A stretch of DNA of 13,523 nucleotides from JBBDWZ01 sp050732575 (GCA_050732575.1 JBOHRF010000123.1:1-13523); one strand, 5' to 3'; counted from the first letter of the stretch, positions 1 to 7,256 are shown. Numbers and translations: made by a program. The notes: generated from the letters alone by a model not told the origin.

Positions 1-697
1 GTTCGAGATAGGCATCAATAGCGGCGCGCGCGTAGGGCTCCAGACCAGGATCGAGCTGTGCTCCATACACGTGCCGGGTGAGGTCCTCTACGGTACCGGG
101 CCGATCCGCCAGACCAGCCAGGACCTGCTCTTCTCGTTGCAATCGATGCTGCACGTAGCGTTGAAGGGCAGCCGATGCATCCTCGATGGCCGGGCCATGG
201 GCTGGATAGATGATGGTGGGCCGCAAAGTCGCCAGCCGTTCGAGTGACGCCAGGTATGCACCCAGCTCACCCTCGGGCGGCGCAACCAGCGCCGTGTCCA
301 GCCCGCCCATCATCAGATCCCCGCAAAAGATTGCATGCTGGTCCGGCCACCAAAAGCTGAAATGATCCGCAGTATGACCCGGCGAGTGCAGGGCTACCAG
401 CGGGCCCGCGTCTGTTTCGATGCGCTGATGGTCGGTGAGGCCCTGTTGGCCGCTCAGCACGGGAGCATGCAAGCGTGCGGCCAGTGCAGGGGCGCCCTCG
501 GCATGGTCGGCATGTGCGTGAGTCAACAGGATGGCTGCAGCAACGCCGTCACCCAGAGCGGTGGTGACGGCGTCGAGATGTTGGTGGAGCGCGGGACCCG
601 GATCAATAATGACAGCGCGCTGGCGACCCACAATGTAGGTCTGCGTGCCCTGCAGCGTCATGGGCGAAGGATTCGGCGCGAGCACGACTCGCAGCAT
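1..697 (-). CDS. MBL-fold metallo-hydrolase, LACTB2-like (3' end outside window)
   Basis: The reading frame is open from the ATG at 697 to the window edge (232 codons), so the C-terminus is missing. The full metallo-beta-lactamase zinc site is visible: the HxHxDH motif at residues 60-65, His108 in SPGHT, Asp127 in FCGD and His167 in PAHG. The N-terminal pattern NPSPMTLQGTQTYIVG and the helical region after residue 175 (RYVQHRLQREEQ) resemble the LACTB2-like subgroup, which carries a C-terminal winged-helix domain. Members hydrolyse ester, thioester or phosphodiester bonds, and human LACTB2 is an RNase. The substrate here cannot be read from sequence. The start lies 19 nt after the upstream GAF gene, without a strong ribosome binding site, so this looks like the last visible gene of the 3836-to-1 operon. 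Family assignment is firm; the specific reaction is unknown. Confidence 0.88.
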   Translation of the reverse strand, partial: MLRVVLAPNPSPMTLQGTQTYIVGRQRAVIIDPGPALHQHLDAVTTALGDGVAAAILLTHAHADHAEGAPALAARLHAPVLSGQQGLTDHQRIETDAGPLVALHSPGHTADHFSFWWPDQHAIFCGDLMMGGLDTALVAPPEGELGAYLASLERLATLRPTIIYPAHGPAIEDASAALQRYVQHRLQREEQVLAGLADRPGTVEDLTRHVYGAQLDPGLEPYARAAIDAYLE

Positions 698-716
698 GCG
701 CCGAGCCCGCCCGGGG

Positions 717-1193
717 TCAGGTGCGCCGCTCGGCCACGAACACTTCGGCCAACTTGTCCGCGATCATGCGGACATTGTCTTCGACCTTGTCCGGGAAGGC
801 ATTCTTTTCCCGGGCGTCAATGTCGATCTGGCCAAAAATGTCGTCGCCCGCACGGATGAGTATAACCAGTTCAGACTTGGTGCGCGGACTGCACGCGATG
901 TAGTTGTCGACCGTGCTGACGTCACCCACGTTCTGGTCCTTCTTCTCCGACACGGCCGTGCCACACACACCCTCACCCACGGTGATGCGCGCATGCTCCG
1001 TGCTCTCGCCCACATAGTTGTGCAGCCAGAGCAGGCTCTCCTCGGGGTTGTGCAGATACACGCCCACAAAATTGTAACGGTCGTCGCTCGACTTGAGCTG
1101 CTTGACCATTTCGCGCAGAATCGCATCGGAGAGATAACCCTCGTCGCGCATTTCCTGAACGCGCTTTACCAGCTTGGTCGCATCTACGGACAT
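717..1193 (-). CDS. GAF-domain protein, free methionine-(R)-sulfoxide reductase-like
   Basis: This 158-aa single GAF domain resembles fRMsr (E. coli MsrC/YebR), which reduces free methionine-(R)-sulfoxide in the cytoplasm. The signature segments are GEGVCGTAVS (Cys77), NYIACSP (Cys101), then SELV and GQIDID. In the E. coli enzyme three cysteines take part (84, 94 and 118 in its numbering). Cys77 and Cys101 match 94 and 118, but the position matching Cys84 (KIAC before VGRG) reads STEHARITVG, with no cysteine. The enzyme may therefore use a different resolving route, or be a non-catalytic GAF sensor. The start at 1193 is chosen because AGGAAG lies 7 nt upstream; a longer frame to 1262 would overlap the preceding gene. 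It starts 11 nt after that gene's stop, in an operon-like run. Confidence 0.8.
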   Translation of the reverse strand: MSVDATKLVKRVQEMRDEGYLSDAILREMVKQLKSSDDRYNFVGVYLHNPEESLLWLHNYVGESTEHARITVGEGVCGTAVSEKKDQNVGDVSTVDNYIACSPRTKSELVILIRAGDDIFGQIDIDAREKNAFPDKVEDNVRMIADKLAEVFVAERRT

Positions 1194-1204
1194 CGACTGT
1201 CTTC

Positions 1205-1672
1205 CTAAAGTGAAGGGTTCCGCATCCCGGCTGGCGCAGTCCACGCCAACAGCCAGCGCCACAGATTGCGCCGTTCCTGTGCATCAACCTCATCATAGAG
1301 CCGATCGATCACCGTGGCCACGGTCGCATCCTGAAATAGCCAGATATGATACTGGGGCACGGCCACCTGACGGCCGCCCACCCAACGGGCCACGTTTTCC
1401 ACGCGCTGAATCTGGCAGTTCACGCGCGCGCGCCGCACCATTTTGTCCACCATCTCGCGGTAGCGGGTCCAATCGGACTCGGTAGGTGAGACCAGGCGCC
1501 AATCGAGCTTGGCATACTCGAGTTCGCGTCCGGGATCTTCTTCGACCGGCGCGAAGATGGGATCCAGCCGCGGCAGCAGCACTGCGCGGCGAGCGCCCGC
1601 ATTCAGGCACTCACACCAGACCGCCACTTTACCCTGGTAGAGGTCCCACGGAATCTGAATGGGTACAGTCAT
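1205..1672 (-). CDS. Conserved-looking hypothetical protein, 155 aa
   Basis: I do not recognise a family. The protein is soluble and rich in tryptophan and aromatic residues (IPWDLYQ, AVWCECL, HIWLFQD, LWRWLLAW). It has no signal peptide or membrane segment and no obvious metal or nucleotide-binding motif. Two cysteines occur near residue 20 (WCEC) and one near residue 106. The ATG at 1672 lies 4 nt after the kynB stop, and the next gene starts 11 nt after its TAG stop, so it is almost certainly cotranslated or cotranscribed with kynB and the GAF gene. This spacing and its uninterrupted frame are the main evidence that it is real. The function is unknown. Confidence 0.75.
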   Translation of the reverse strand: MTVPIQIPWDLYQGKVAVWCECLNAGARRAVLLPRLDPIFAPVEEDPGRELEYAKLDWRLVSPTESDWTRYREMVDKMVRRARVNCQIQRVENVARWVGGRQVAVPQYHIWLFQDATVATVIDRLYDEVDAQERRNLWRWLLAWTAPAGMRNPSL

Positions 1673-1676
1673 GCTG

Positions 1677-2306
1677 TCAGCTCAATGATCCATCGATCAG
1701 AATGGCCCGTACCGGCGAGCCATCGGCTTCCATCAGTTTGAGGGGCAGCGCGACCAGCGTGTAGCGTCCCGCCTGCACACCCGTAAGGGCCAGGTTCTCC
1801 AGGATGGCAATACCACCCTGAATCAGGATCCGATGCGTATCCAGTGTCCTGGAATCATGGGCATCCACGGATGGCGCATCCGTGCCCACCAGTTTTACAC
1901 CGGCCGATACCAATCGACGGGCCAGCGCCGCGGTTGGATGCTGGAAGTCGAGTGGAAACTCGGTGGCGGAGGCGCGTTCGCGCGTGCGTAACAAGACACG
2001 TGGCGTTTGACTTACATCGAAACGTTCGAGCACGCGCTCATCCAGCGGATCTAGCCCGACGGCATCAACGACAACAGCTGCGCCGATGAACGGCTCGAGC
2101 GGCAGCGCACCAGCCCGCTGCCCGTCCGTGCCAATGTGAAGACCGGCGTCCACGTGGGTGCCCGTGTGCACGCTCATGGTGAGTGCGGCCACGTTCACGC
2201 TATCTCCGCGATCCTGGCGCAAGGTCCACTCCAGCCGATACGGCTGGTCGCCTGGCCAGGTGGCAATTGCGGAGTTGATCGGTTGGCTGATGTCGTAAAG
2301 TCTCAA
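1677..2306 (-). CDS. kynB: Arylformamidase (kynurenine formamidase), cyclase family
   Basis: The product (209 aa from a TTG start) matches the bacterial KynB length and layout. Residues 3-20 read LYDISQPINSAIATWPGD, followed by the metal-binding motif HTGTHVDAGLH (His47, His51, Asp53, His57), and then GTDAPSVDAHDS and a GGIAILENL segment typical of the cyclase fold. KynB hydrolyses N-formyl-kynurenine to kynurenine and formate in tryptophan degradation. The motif has Gly where many members have Pro (DAGLH versus DAPLH), a mild oddity. The TTG at 2306 is chosen because it yields the normal N-terminus and overlaps the upstream regulator's TGA as TTGA. The longer frame would lie inside that gene. 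No kynA or kynU is present in the window. A related metal-dependent cyclase remains possible. Confidence 0.85.
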   Translation of the reverse strand: MRLYDISQPINSAIATWPGDQPYRLEWTLRQDRGDSVNVAALTMSVHTGTHVDAGLHIGTDGQRAGALPLEPFIGAAVVVDAVGLDPLDERVLERFDVSQTPRVLLRTRERASATEFPLDFQHPTAALARRLVSAGVKLVGTDAPSVDAHDSRTLDTHRILIQGGIAILENLALTGVQAGRYTLVALPLKLMEADGSPVRAILIDGSLS

Positions 2307-2719
2307 GGCCCGGAAACATAGCCATGCGGCGGCAGATCGGGCAGGTCTGTGGCACTGGACAATTCTTGACCAAATGCCTGCTCCAACCCCTGGGTAAGTG
2401 CGCTCGTCTCGAAAAGGCGTTCGGCCACCTCCCGGTTGTGATCCAGCCAGTCCCAGGCGTAGCGCAGGGTCGCGAAATTGACGCGGCACCAGCGTATGCG
2501 GCCGGCTTTCTCCACGTCGAGCACACCCGCGGCGCGTAGCACCCGCACGTGCTTGGAAATGGTCATGAGTGACACGGCAAAAGGCGCGGCCAGGTCGCTA
2601 ATGGTCGACTCGCCCGCCGTGGCCAGGTGAACCACGATTCGACGGCGAATCGGATGTCCCAACGCCGAGAAGATCCGATCGATGGGCTCGGCGCTGATAC
2701 GTGGGCTCGATATGCGCAC
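2303..2719 (-). CDS. ArsR-family winged-helix transcriptional regulator
   Basis: The 138-aa protein has a winged-helix domain in residues ~10-90: FSALGHPIRRRIVVHLA, then STISDLAAPFAVSLMTISKHVRVLRAAGVL as the recognition region, then a wing around KAGRIRWCRVN. This is the ArsR layout seen in non-metal ArsR regulators followed by a helical tail (WDWLDHNREVAERLFE). The cysteine metal box of ArsR/SmtB sensors (ELCVCDL) is absent, so metal sensing is unlikely. The start is the GTG at 2719, but its GAAGG is only 1 nt away, so the exact start is uncertain. It lies 43 nt after the peptidase stop and overlaps kynB, suggesting it regulates this operon, perhaps in response to a tryptophan-pathway metabolite. 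The ligand is inference only. Confidence 0.85.
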   Translation of the reverse strand: MRISSPRISAEPIDRIFSALGHPIRRRIVVHLATAGESTISDLAAPFAVSLMTISKHVRVLRAAGVLDVEKAGRIRWCRVNFATLRYAWDWLDHNREVAERLFETSALTQGLEQAFGQELSSATDLPDLPPHGYVSGP

Positions 2720-2762
2720 GCCTTCATGGTTGATGCTCAGCCGGCGCGAAGCAAGAGCGCAT

Positions 2763-3836
2763 TTAGTTGACCATGAACTCGTCCGCCGATTCCACCGACC
2801 GGCAGAACGCCGCTACCAGCCTGGCGGTCGCATCCAGATCGTCCAGGCTCACCATTTCGTTGGGCGAATGCATGTACCGGTTCGGTACACTGATCAGGGC
2901 CGCGGCCACGCCTGCACGTGAGAAGAAGATACTGTCGGCATCGGTGGACGTGTAACGTGGTGCGGCCGAGATGGAGAATGGGATCTTCTCCTGGTCGGCG
3001 ATCTCGGCCAGCCGCTCGAACACGCGGGGATGGGATGCTGAGCCACGGGTCAGCACCGGCCCGCCACCCATCTTGTGTTCACCCACCTCTTTCTTGTCGA
3101 TGCCGGGCGCGTCCGTGGCAAACGTTACATCGATGACCAGCGCGATCTGCGGCTCGAGCGCAAATGCACTGGTAGCGGCACCGCCACCGGTGTAAAAACC
3201 AATCTCTTCTTGCGTCGTTGCAACCGCCGCTACCGTAGCCTTCGGCCTTTTCTTGGACAGCAGCCGCAATGCCTCCAGGGCCACAAAGGCACCAATGCGG
3301 TTGTCAATCGAGCGGCTGGCAATGAGTCGCTCGCCCATTTGAATCAGCTGCGCATCGATGACCCCGGCGTCGCCAACGCGCACGCCCCGTTCAATGGCCT
3401 GTACTCGATTGCTGGCGCCAATATCGATCCAGAGATCGGAGATCTTGGACGCTTTTTCGCGCTCCTCGTGCTTGATCAGGTGAATCGGCTTCTTACCAAT
3501 CACTCCCGTTATGTCGCCATTCCGCGATAGCAGGCGAATGCGCTGGCCCACCAAAACCTGGGGATCCCAGCCACCTATGCCGTCGATGTAAAGGAACCCC
3601 TCTTCATCGACGTGCGTGACCATAACGCCGATCTCGTCGATGTGACCGGCCAACATGATGCGCGGACCCGACTTGGCCTCCAGGATCGCCGTCGAATTGC
3701 CCAGGATGTCCCCGCTCACCCGGTCCGCAATCGACTCGGCTTCGGCCCGCCACACCCGGGCAGCTCCCGCCTCGAAACCGCTCGGACCGGGGGTGTCCAG
3801 CAGGCGCTTCAGAAAATCGAACGATTTGGCGTCCAC
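2763..3836 (-). CDS. M42-family metallo-aminopeptidase (glutamyl aminopeptidase/endoglucanase-like)
   Basis: The 357-aa product fits the M42 (TET/FrvX/YsdC) family. All expected dinuclear metal and catalytic residues are visible: His65 and Asp67 in AGHIDEIG, Asp178 in SRSIDNR, Glu210-Glu211 in TTQEEIGF, Asp236 in IDVTFATD and His323 in YMHSPNEM. M42 enzymes form cytosolic dodecameric shells that trim peptides left by proteases. The GTG at 3836 is chosen because GGAG lies 8 nt upstream and it gives the family length; the frame continues upstream to 3953 but that part is unlike the family. It is the first gene of the leftward operon, behind a TATAAT element at 3867-3872. Confidence 0.93.
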   Translation of the reverse strand: MDAKSFDFLKRLLDTPGPSGFEAGAARVWRAEAESIADRVSGDILGNSTAILEAKSGPRIMLAGHIDEIGVMVTHVDEEGFLYIDGIGGWDPQVLVGQRIRLLSRNGDITGVIGKKPIHLIKHEEREKASKISDLWIDIGASNRVQAIERGVRVGDAGVIDAQLIQMGERLIASRSIDNRIGAFVALEALRLLSKKRPKATVAAVATTQEEIGFYTGGGAATSAFALEPQIALVIDVTFATDAPGIDKKEVGEHKMGGGPVLTRGSASHPRVFERLAEIADQEKIPFSISAAPRYTSTDADSIFFSRAGVAAALISVPNRYMHSPNEMVSLDDLDATARLVAAFCRSVESADEFMVN

Positions 3837-3866
3837 AGGCGGTCTCCGGGCTTCGGGTCGGCGCCG

Positions 3867-3872
3867 ATTATA
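3867..3872 (-). promoter_or_regulatory. Candidate -10 box of the leftward M42/kynB operon
   Basis: A perfect TATAAT reads on the minus strand. It would start transcription about 23 nt before the peptidase GTG, leaving room for the GGAG ribosome binding site. No good -35 hexamer is present at 16-18 nt spacing, so the promoter may need an activator or a different sigma factor. The 213-nt region 3837-4049 is the divergent spacer between this operon and ispH. Confidence 0.45.
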
Positions 3873-3968
3873 GGGGCGCAGGCGTTTCCAGGCCAGTTGA
3901 ATTGGGCGCTCACAGGGTCGTTTTCCCGCGTGCCAGTAGGAGCGCCGTCCCATTCTCGGGCCAGACTG

Positions 3969-3975
3969 TATAAAT
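3969..3975 (+). promoter_or_regulatory. AT-rich -10-like element upstream of ispH
   Basis: TATAAAT stands out in a GC-rich spacer, about 75 nt before the preferred ispH ATG. No recognisable -35 precedes it at normal spacing. It is the only plausible rightward promoter seen between the divergent genes. Confidence 0.3.
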
Positions 3976-4049
3976 TATTACTGGACCAGCAGTTACGTGC
4001 GACGTATCAAATGGTTTGCATGGCCCTGGGCCTGAGGGTATCATCTGTC

Positions 4050-5270
4050 ATGGACTCGACCTACTTCCGGCGCGGCTTTGGACTCAAGCGCGAAATCGAG
4101 CCGCTGCTGGCTGCGGAGTATCACAGCACGCTGGTGGAAGAAATGCGCGAACACGGATTCGTCCGCACGTTCGGCAATCTCACCATCCGGTTGGCCGAGG
4201 CATTTGGTTTTTGCTACGGCGTTGATCGCGCCGTGGACTACTCGTATCAAACCACGTTCAAGTTTCCGGATCGTCGCATCTTTCTGGTGGGCGAGATCAT
4301 ACACAATCCGCACGTGAACCGGCGGCTCCAGGACTCGGGCGTAACGTTCCTTTACCCGACGCCAGACGGTCGCTTCGATTTTGGTATGCTGCGCCCCGAC
4401 GATGTCGTCATCCTGCCCGCCTTTGGTGTGACCTTGCACGATCTGGCGCAGTTGAAGCAGATGGGCTGCATACTGGTTGACACTACTTGCGGCTCGGTGC
4501 TCAACGTGTGGAAGCGTGTTGAGTCCTATGCCCGTGATGGTTTTACGGCTCTGATTCACGGCAAGTATTTCCATGAAGAGACACGGGCCACGGCGTCTCA
4601 GGTCAATACCCACCTGGCAGGCCGCTACCTGGTGGTGCGCGATATGGCGGAAGCGCGCCTGGTCTGCAACTACATTGAGCAAAATGAGCGGGCGCTGGGT
4701 CGGGACGAATTTCGTGAGCACTTCCGTGAGAAGGCGTCGGACGGCTTCGATCCGGACCTCGACCTCACACGCATCGGCGTGGCCAATCAGACCACCATGC
4801 TGGCCTCGGAATCTCTGGCCATCGCAGCGGAGATCGGCAAGAGTGCGGAGGTCCGCTATGGACCGATCGATCTGGCCGGGCATTTTCGCTCGTTCGATAC
4901 GATCTGCTCGGCCACTCAGGAGCGGCAGGATGCAGTAATCAAGTTGATGCAGGACCCGCCGGATGTGATGATTGTGATCGGCGGTTACAACTCTTCGAAC
5001 ACGAATCACCTGGCACATCTGTGCCGCGAATACACCACCACCTACCACATTGCGGACGCGTCCTGCATTGACGTCGAACGGGGCACGATCCGTCACAAAG
5101 CGGAGTTGGCAGCTGACGCGCCCGAGGTCCTCACGGGTGAATGGCTCTCCCCCGGGCCCCTATCGCTCGGGTTGACAGCGGGCGCGTCTACTCCGAACAA
5201 CAAGATTGGCGAAACCATCGAGCGCATATTGGCCCAACGCGGCGCCGCCTTGCCCGCTACCGCTGTCTGA
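4050..5270 (+). CDS. ispH: 4-hydroxy-3-methylbut-2-enyl diphosphate reductase, long plant/cyanobacterial type
   Basis: IspH makes IPP and DMAPP from HMBPP in the last MEP-pathway step, using a [4Fe-4S] cluster. The three cluster cysteines are Cys55 (GFCYGV), Cys147 (DTTCGSV) and Cys286 (TICSATQERQ). Also visible are the substrate-site motifs IHNPHVN (85-90) and HGKYFHEE (170-177, with the catalytic Glu), plus NQTTML, NSSNTNHL and TAGASTP. At 406 aa it is longer than the ~315-aa E. coli form, with the extra N-terminal FRRGFGLK region and mid-protein insert seen in cyanobacteria and plants. In-frame ATGs occur at 4011, 4020 and 4050. I chose 4050 because GAGGG lies 11 nt upstream and family members begin close to the YFRRGFG motif. 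The open frame reaching back to 3612 is antisense to the peptidase and not coding. Confidence 0.96.
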   Translation: MDSTYFRRGFGLKREIEPLLAAEYHSTLVEEMREHGFVRTFGNLTIRLAEAFGFCYGVDRAVDYSYQTTFKFPDRRIFLVGEIIHNPHVNRRLQDSGVTFLYPTPDGRFDFGMLRPDDVVILPAFGVTLHDLAQLKQMGCILVDTTCGSVLNVWKRVESYARDGFTALIHGKYFHEETRATASQVNTHLAGRYLVVRDMAEARLVCNYIEQNERALGRDEFREHFREKASDGFDPDLDLTRIGVANQTTMLASESLAIAAEIGKSAEVRYGPIDLAGHFRSFDTICSATQERQDAVIKLMQDPPDVMIVIGGYNSSNTNHLAHLCREYTTTYHIADASCIDVERGTIRHKAELAADAPEVLTGEWLSPGPLSLGLTAGASTPNNKIGETIERILAQRGAALPATAV

Positions 5271-5325
5271 GCTGATCCAACCAATTCTGAAGCTGCCGCC
5301 GGGCTGGCCCCTTCACGGGATCAGC
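5271..5325 (+). terminator. Inverted repeat directly after ispH, possible terminator
   Basis: GCTGATCC (5271-5278) begins right after the stop codon and pairs perfectly with GGATCAGC (5318-5325), followed by GGTTTC. The 39-nt loop is long and there is no strong U-tract, so intrinsic termination is uncertain. It could also be an RNA-stability structure. Confidence 0.3.
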
Positions 5326-5330
5326 GGTTT

Positions 5331-5390
5331 CTGCCTGGCACTCTCCCTGCACTAGTGATTGAACTGGAGGCATACCGCTTCACCAGGCAG
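5331..5390 (+). repeat. Inverted repeat upstream of the L,D-transpeptidase gene
   Basis: CTGCCTGG (5331-5338) and CCAGGCAG (5383-5390) are perfect reverse complements separated by 44 nt. They bracket the region where the promoter of the next gene should lie, so looped operator binding or mRNA folding is possible. No clear -35/-10 pair was found between them. Confidence 0.3.
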
Positions 5391-5404
5391 TACGCGGGGG
5401 AGCC

Positions 5405-6196
5405 ATGCTGAAAATCACGTTCAGTACCAAGCAACGGACCCGGCTAACCTTGCTGGTATCAGCTCTTATCGTTTCGGGCATTGTTGCTGCCAACGCAATC
5501 GATGCGCCGAGCCGATTTTTTGATCGCAGTTCCATTACGCTGCCGCCTGACAGCGACGGCATTGCCGTTTATCGTGCCGCACGCAGGGCGAAAGGCATGA
5601 AGATTCTGGTATCAACCGAAGAGCGCCAACTGTGGCTCATCTCCGGACGCGATACGCTGCTGAAGGCGCCGGTTGCCATCGGCAAGGGCAATACGTTCGA
5701 ATACAACGGAAAGCGCTACGTCTTCAAAACGCCACGTGGCCAGCGCACCATCCGGTTGAAACAGGAGAATCCTGTATGGACGGTGCCGGAGTGGCATTAT
5801 TTCGAGAAGGCCGCCGCGCGCGGACTCGAAGCCGTGCAGCTCAAGGAAGGCGAGCCCTACATGTTGCAAGACGGCACTTCCCTCGATATTCGCGACGACC
5901 AGGTTGGTCGTATCAACCGGTTCGGGAACTGGTGGCCGTTCGCGCAGGACTTCGAGATCATTTTCGACGACAAGATCTTCATCCCGCCCATGAATACGAT
6001 GCAACGTAAAGTCACCCAGGCACTGGGCCCCTACAAGCTGGACATGGGCGGCGGCTATTTGATCCACGGTACACACATCTACAACGAGGACTCGATTGGT
6101 CAGGCGGCCAGCCACGGCTGTGTACGCGTGCGCAATTCGGATCTGGCCATTCTGTATCAGTTGGTTGCGCCGGGCACGCCGGTGTTCATTTTCTGA
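5405..6196 (+). CDS. L,D-transpeptidase (YkuD domain), membrane-anchored or secreted
   Basis: The 263-aa protein has a basic N-terminus and a hydrophobic segment at ~13-31 (LTLLVSALIVSGIVAANA), acting as signal peptide or anchor. The YkuD catalytic domain ends the protein: His221 in LIHGTHIYNEDSIG and SHGCVRVRNSD with His237 and catalytic Cys239. Such enzymes cross-link peptidoglycan peptides (3-3 bonds) or attach proteins to it, outside the cytoplasmic membrane. A segment at 66-95 (MKILVSTEERQLWLI...APVAIGKG) starts the beta-sandwich fold, and a roughly 100-residue insert separates it from the catalytic motif, as in longer YkuD proteins. GGGGGAG lies only 2 nt from the ATG, a tight ribosome binding site. 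The cell-wall role is secure; the reaction subtype is not. Confidence 0.93.
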   Translation: MLKITFSTKQRTRLTLLVSALIVSGIVAANAIDAPSRFFDRSSITLPPDSDGIAVYRAARRAKGMKILVSTEERQLWLISGRDTLLKAPVAIGKGNTFEYNGKRYVFKTPRGQRTIRLKQENPVWTVPEWHYFEKAAARGLEAVQLKEGEPYMLQDGTSLDIRDDQVGRINRFGNWWPFAQDFEIIFDDKIFIPPMNTMQRKVTQALGPYKLDMGGGYLIHGTHIYNEDSIGQAASHGCVRVRNSDLAILYQLVAPGTPVFIF

Positions 6197-6260
6197 GTCA
6201 GCGGTCACGGGCAGCTTTTGCTGTTTCGATTAATCGGACCGTAATAAACGGGCGGCAAGC

Positions 6261-6294
6261 AGGAGAGGCGCGTTGAAATCACCGCGCCTCTTCT
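6261..6294 (+). terminator. Strong hairpin after the L,D-transpeptidase gene, terminator-like
   Basis: AGGAGAGGCGCG (6261-6272) pairs with CGCGCCTCTTCT (6283-6294): 12 pairs with one G-U, 8 of them GC-dense next to a 10-nt loop. It lies 65 nt past the stop codon. The following bases (TGCGCC) give no U-tract, so it may be Rho-assisted or attenuator-like. The hairpin contains an apparent AGGAG plus TTG start at 6273, which I take to be accidental. Confidence 0.5.
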
Positions 6295-6302
6295 TGCGCC
6301 CG

Positions 6303-6320
6303 GGTGCCTGTCAGGGCACC
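6303..6320 (+). promoter_or_regulatory. Second leader hairpin just before the unknown gene
   Basis: GGTGCC (6303-6308) and GGCACC (6315-6320) form a perfect 6-bp stem with a 6-nt loop, ending 9 nt before the preferred ATG at 6330. It would occupy the place where a ribosome binding site is expected, so it could reduce translation initiation. With the larger hairpin at 6261-6294 it gives a tandem structured leader. Function is inferred from position only. Confidence 0.35.
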
Positions 6321-6329
6321 ATTTCATAC

Positions 6330-7256
6330 ATGGCAGGTACCTCGACGGTCAGTCCTCACGATGCGGCCCATCCCGGCGAGTCATCGGGTGTGCCGCTCTG
6401 GCGCCGAGAACGCTGGCCGCGCGTCGTATTCCTGGGCCCGCTCTATCGATCGGGCTATCTCAACACGTTCCTGGTGGGCCGCCTGGAGGATGGTCGCGAT
6501 TTCGCGCTGGTGGCAGGCACCCATTCCCGGCACTATCCGTACGCGCACCCGTACTCGAAATGGGATGACGTTCTCCTGGCTGTGGGCAACGACACATACC
6601 TGGTCAGTGGCCGGCAGATCTCGTCTCTGGGTCTGTCCCTCGGTCCCAATAACGTAGCATCTGTGTTCTACCACGGTCGCGCATTCTCACCCAGCGGCGC
6701 AGCCGTGCAGCTGGATTTCCAGTTCAATCTCTTTGCGCGCCTTTATCCGGTGCGTCCGCAGGGCGTGGGTTTGCGGCCCATGCTGCTGGGCCTGAGCTGG
6801 CAACCTGCCCTGGTTGTCGGCACGGGTTCACTCACCATCCATGACCGGCGCGTCCGCGTCCCGCATGTGACCGGCGAGATGGAACGTGGCTCACTCACCA
6901 ATCTGCGCAGCCGGTTCTTCGAGTTTGGTTATGAGTACCTGGCCGCAGCGCGTCCCGACGTGCCCGCTTGTTACGTCGAGTTCCACACCTTCCCTCTGCG
7001 AGATGGATTGGCAGGCCTGCCGCTGCGCACATTGCTGCGTTTCGCGCCGGCTCGTGAATCGTTGACCCTGGAGGGCAACCGACCCGAGCCGGGCGATCGC
7101 AACATGCTCAAGCCCGCACCCACGGAAACGGTCACCCGCGTGCTCGCACATGACGTGAACCTGGGACCTGCCATCATTCACCGCGAGCTGGTGCGCATTG
7201 GATCCATGGCCACCGTGCGCTACGCGTTCCGGGAACGCATCAGCAGTAAGTCCTGA
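6330..7256 (+). CDS. Unknown beta-rich protein, ~308 aa
   Basis: I do not recognise a family. After a low-complexity start (residues 1-20) the sequence alternates hydrophobic and polar residues with many Gly, Tyr and Phe: YRSGYLNTFLVGRLEDGRDF, HPYSKWDDVLLAVGN and ASVFYHGRAFSPSG. This suggests a beta-sandwich or lipocalin-like fold. No signal peptide, membrane helix or catalytic motif is evident. The ATG at 6330 is preferred; an in-frame TTG at 6273 has AGGAG 7 nt upstream but lies inside the loop of a strong hairpin. The stop overlaps the next gene's ATG as TGATG, so the two are translationally coupled. A weak resemblance to carotenoid-hydratase/lipocalin-type proteins crossed my mind, but I cannot support it. 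Confidence 0.75.
   Translation: MAGTSTVSPHDAAHPGESSGVPLWRRERWPRVVFLGPLYRSGYLNTFLVGRLEDGRDFALVAGTHSRHYPYAHPYSKWDDVLLAVGNDTYLVSGRQISSLGLSLGPNNVASVFYHGRAFSPSGAAVQLDFQFNLFARLYPVRPQGVGLRPMLLGLSWQPALVVGTGSLTIHDRRVRVPHVTGEMERGSLTNLRSRFFEFGYEYLAAARPDVPACYVEFHTFPLRDGLAGLPLRTLLRFAPARESLTLEGNRPEPGDRNMLKPAPTETVTRVLAHDVNLGPAIIHRELVRIGSMATVRYAFRERISSKS

Noticed and set aside
3612..4049. N-terminal extension of the ispH frame by 146 codons
   Set aside because: The extension is antisense to the M42 peptidase N-terminus and crosses the divergent promoter region; it resembles no IspH.
4041..5096. A 351-codon open frame on the minus strand opposite ispH
   Set aside because: It is wholly antisense to a gene with every IspH motif intact; the product shows no domain and is explained by GC-rich codon bias.
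6273..6329. TTG start at 6273 for the unknown 308-aa gene
   Set aside because: Despite AGGAG upstream, start and ribosome site lie in a 12-bp hairpin, and the added residues look unlike protein sequence; kept as an alternative only.
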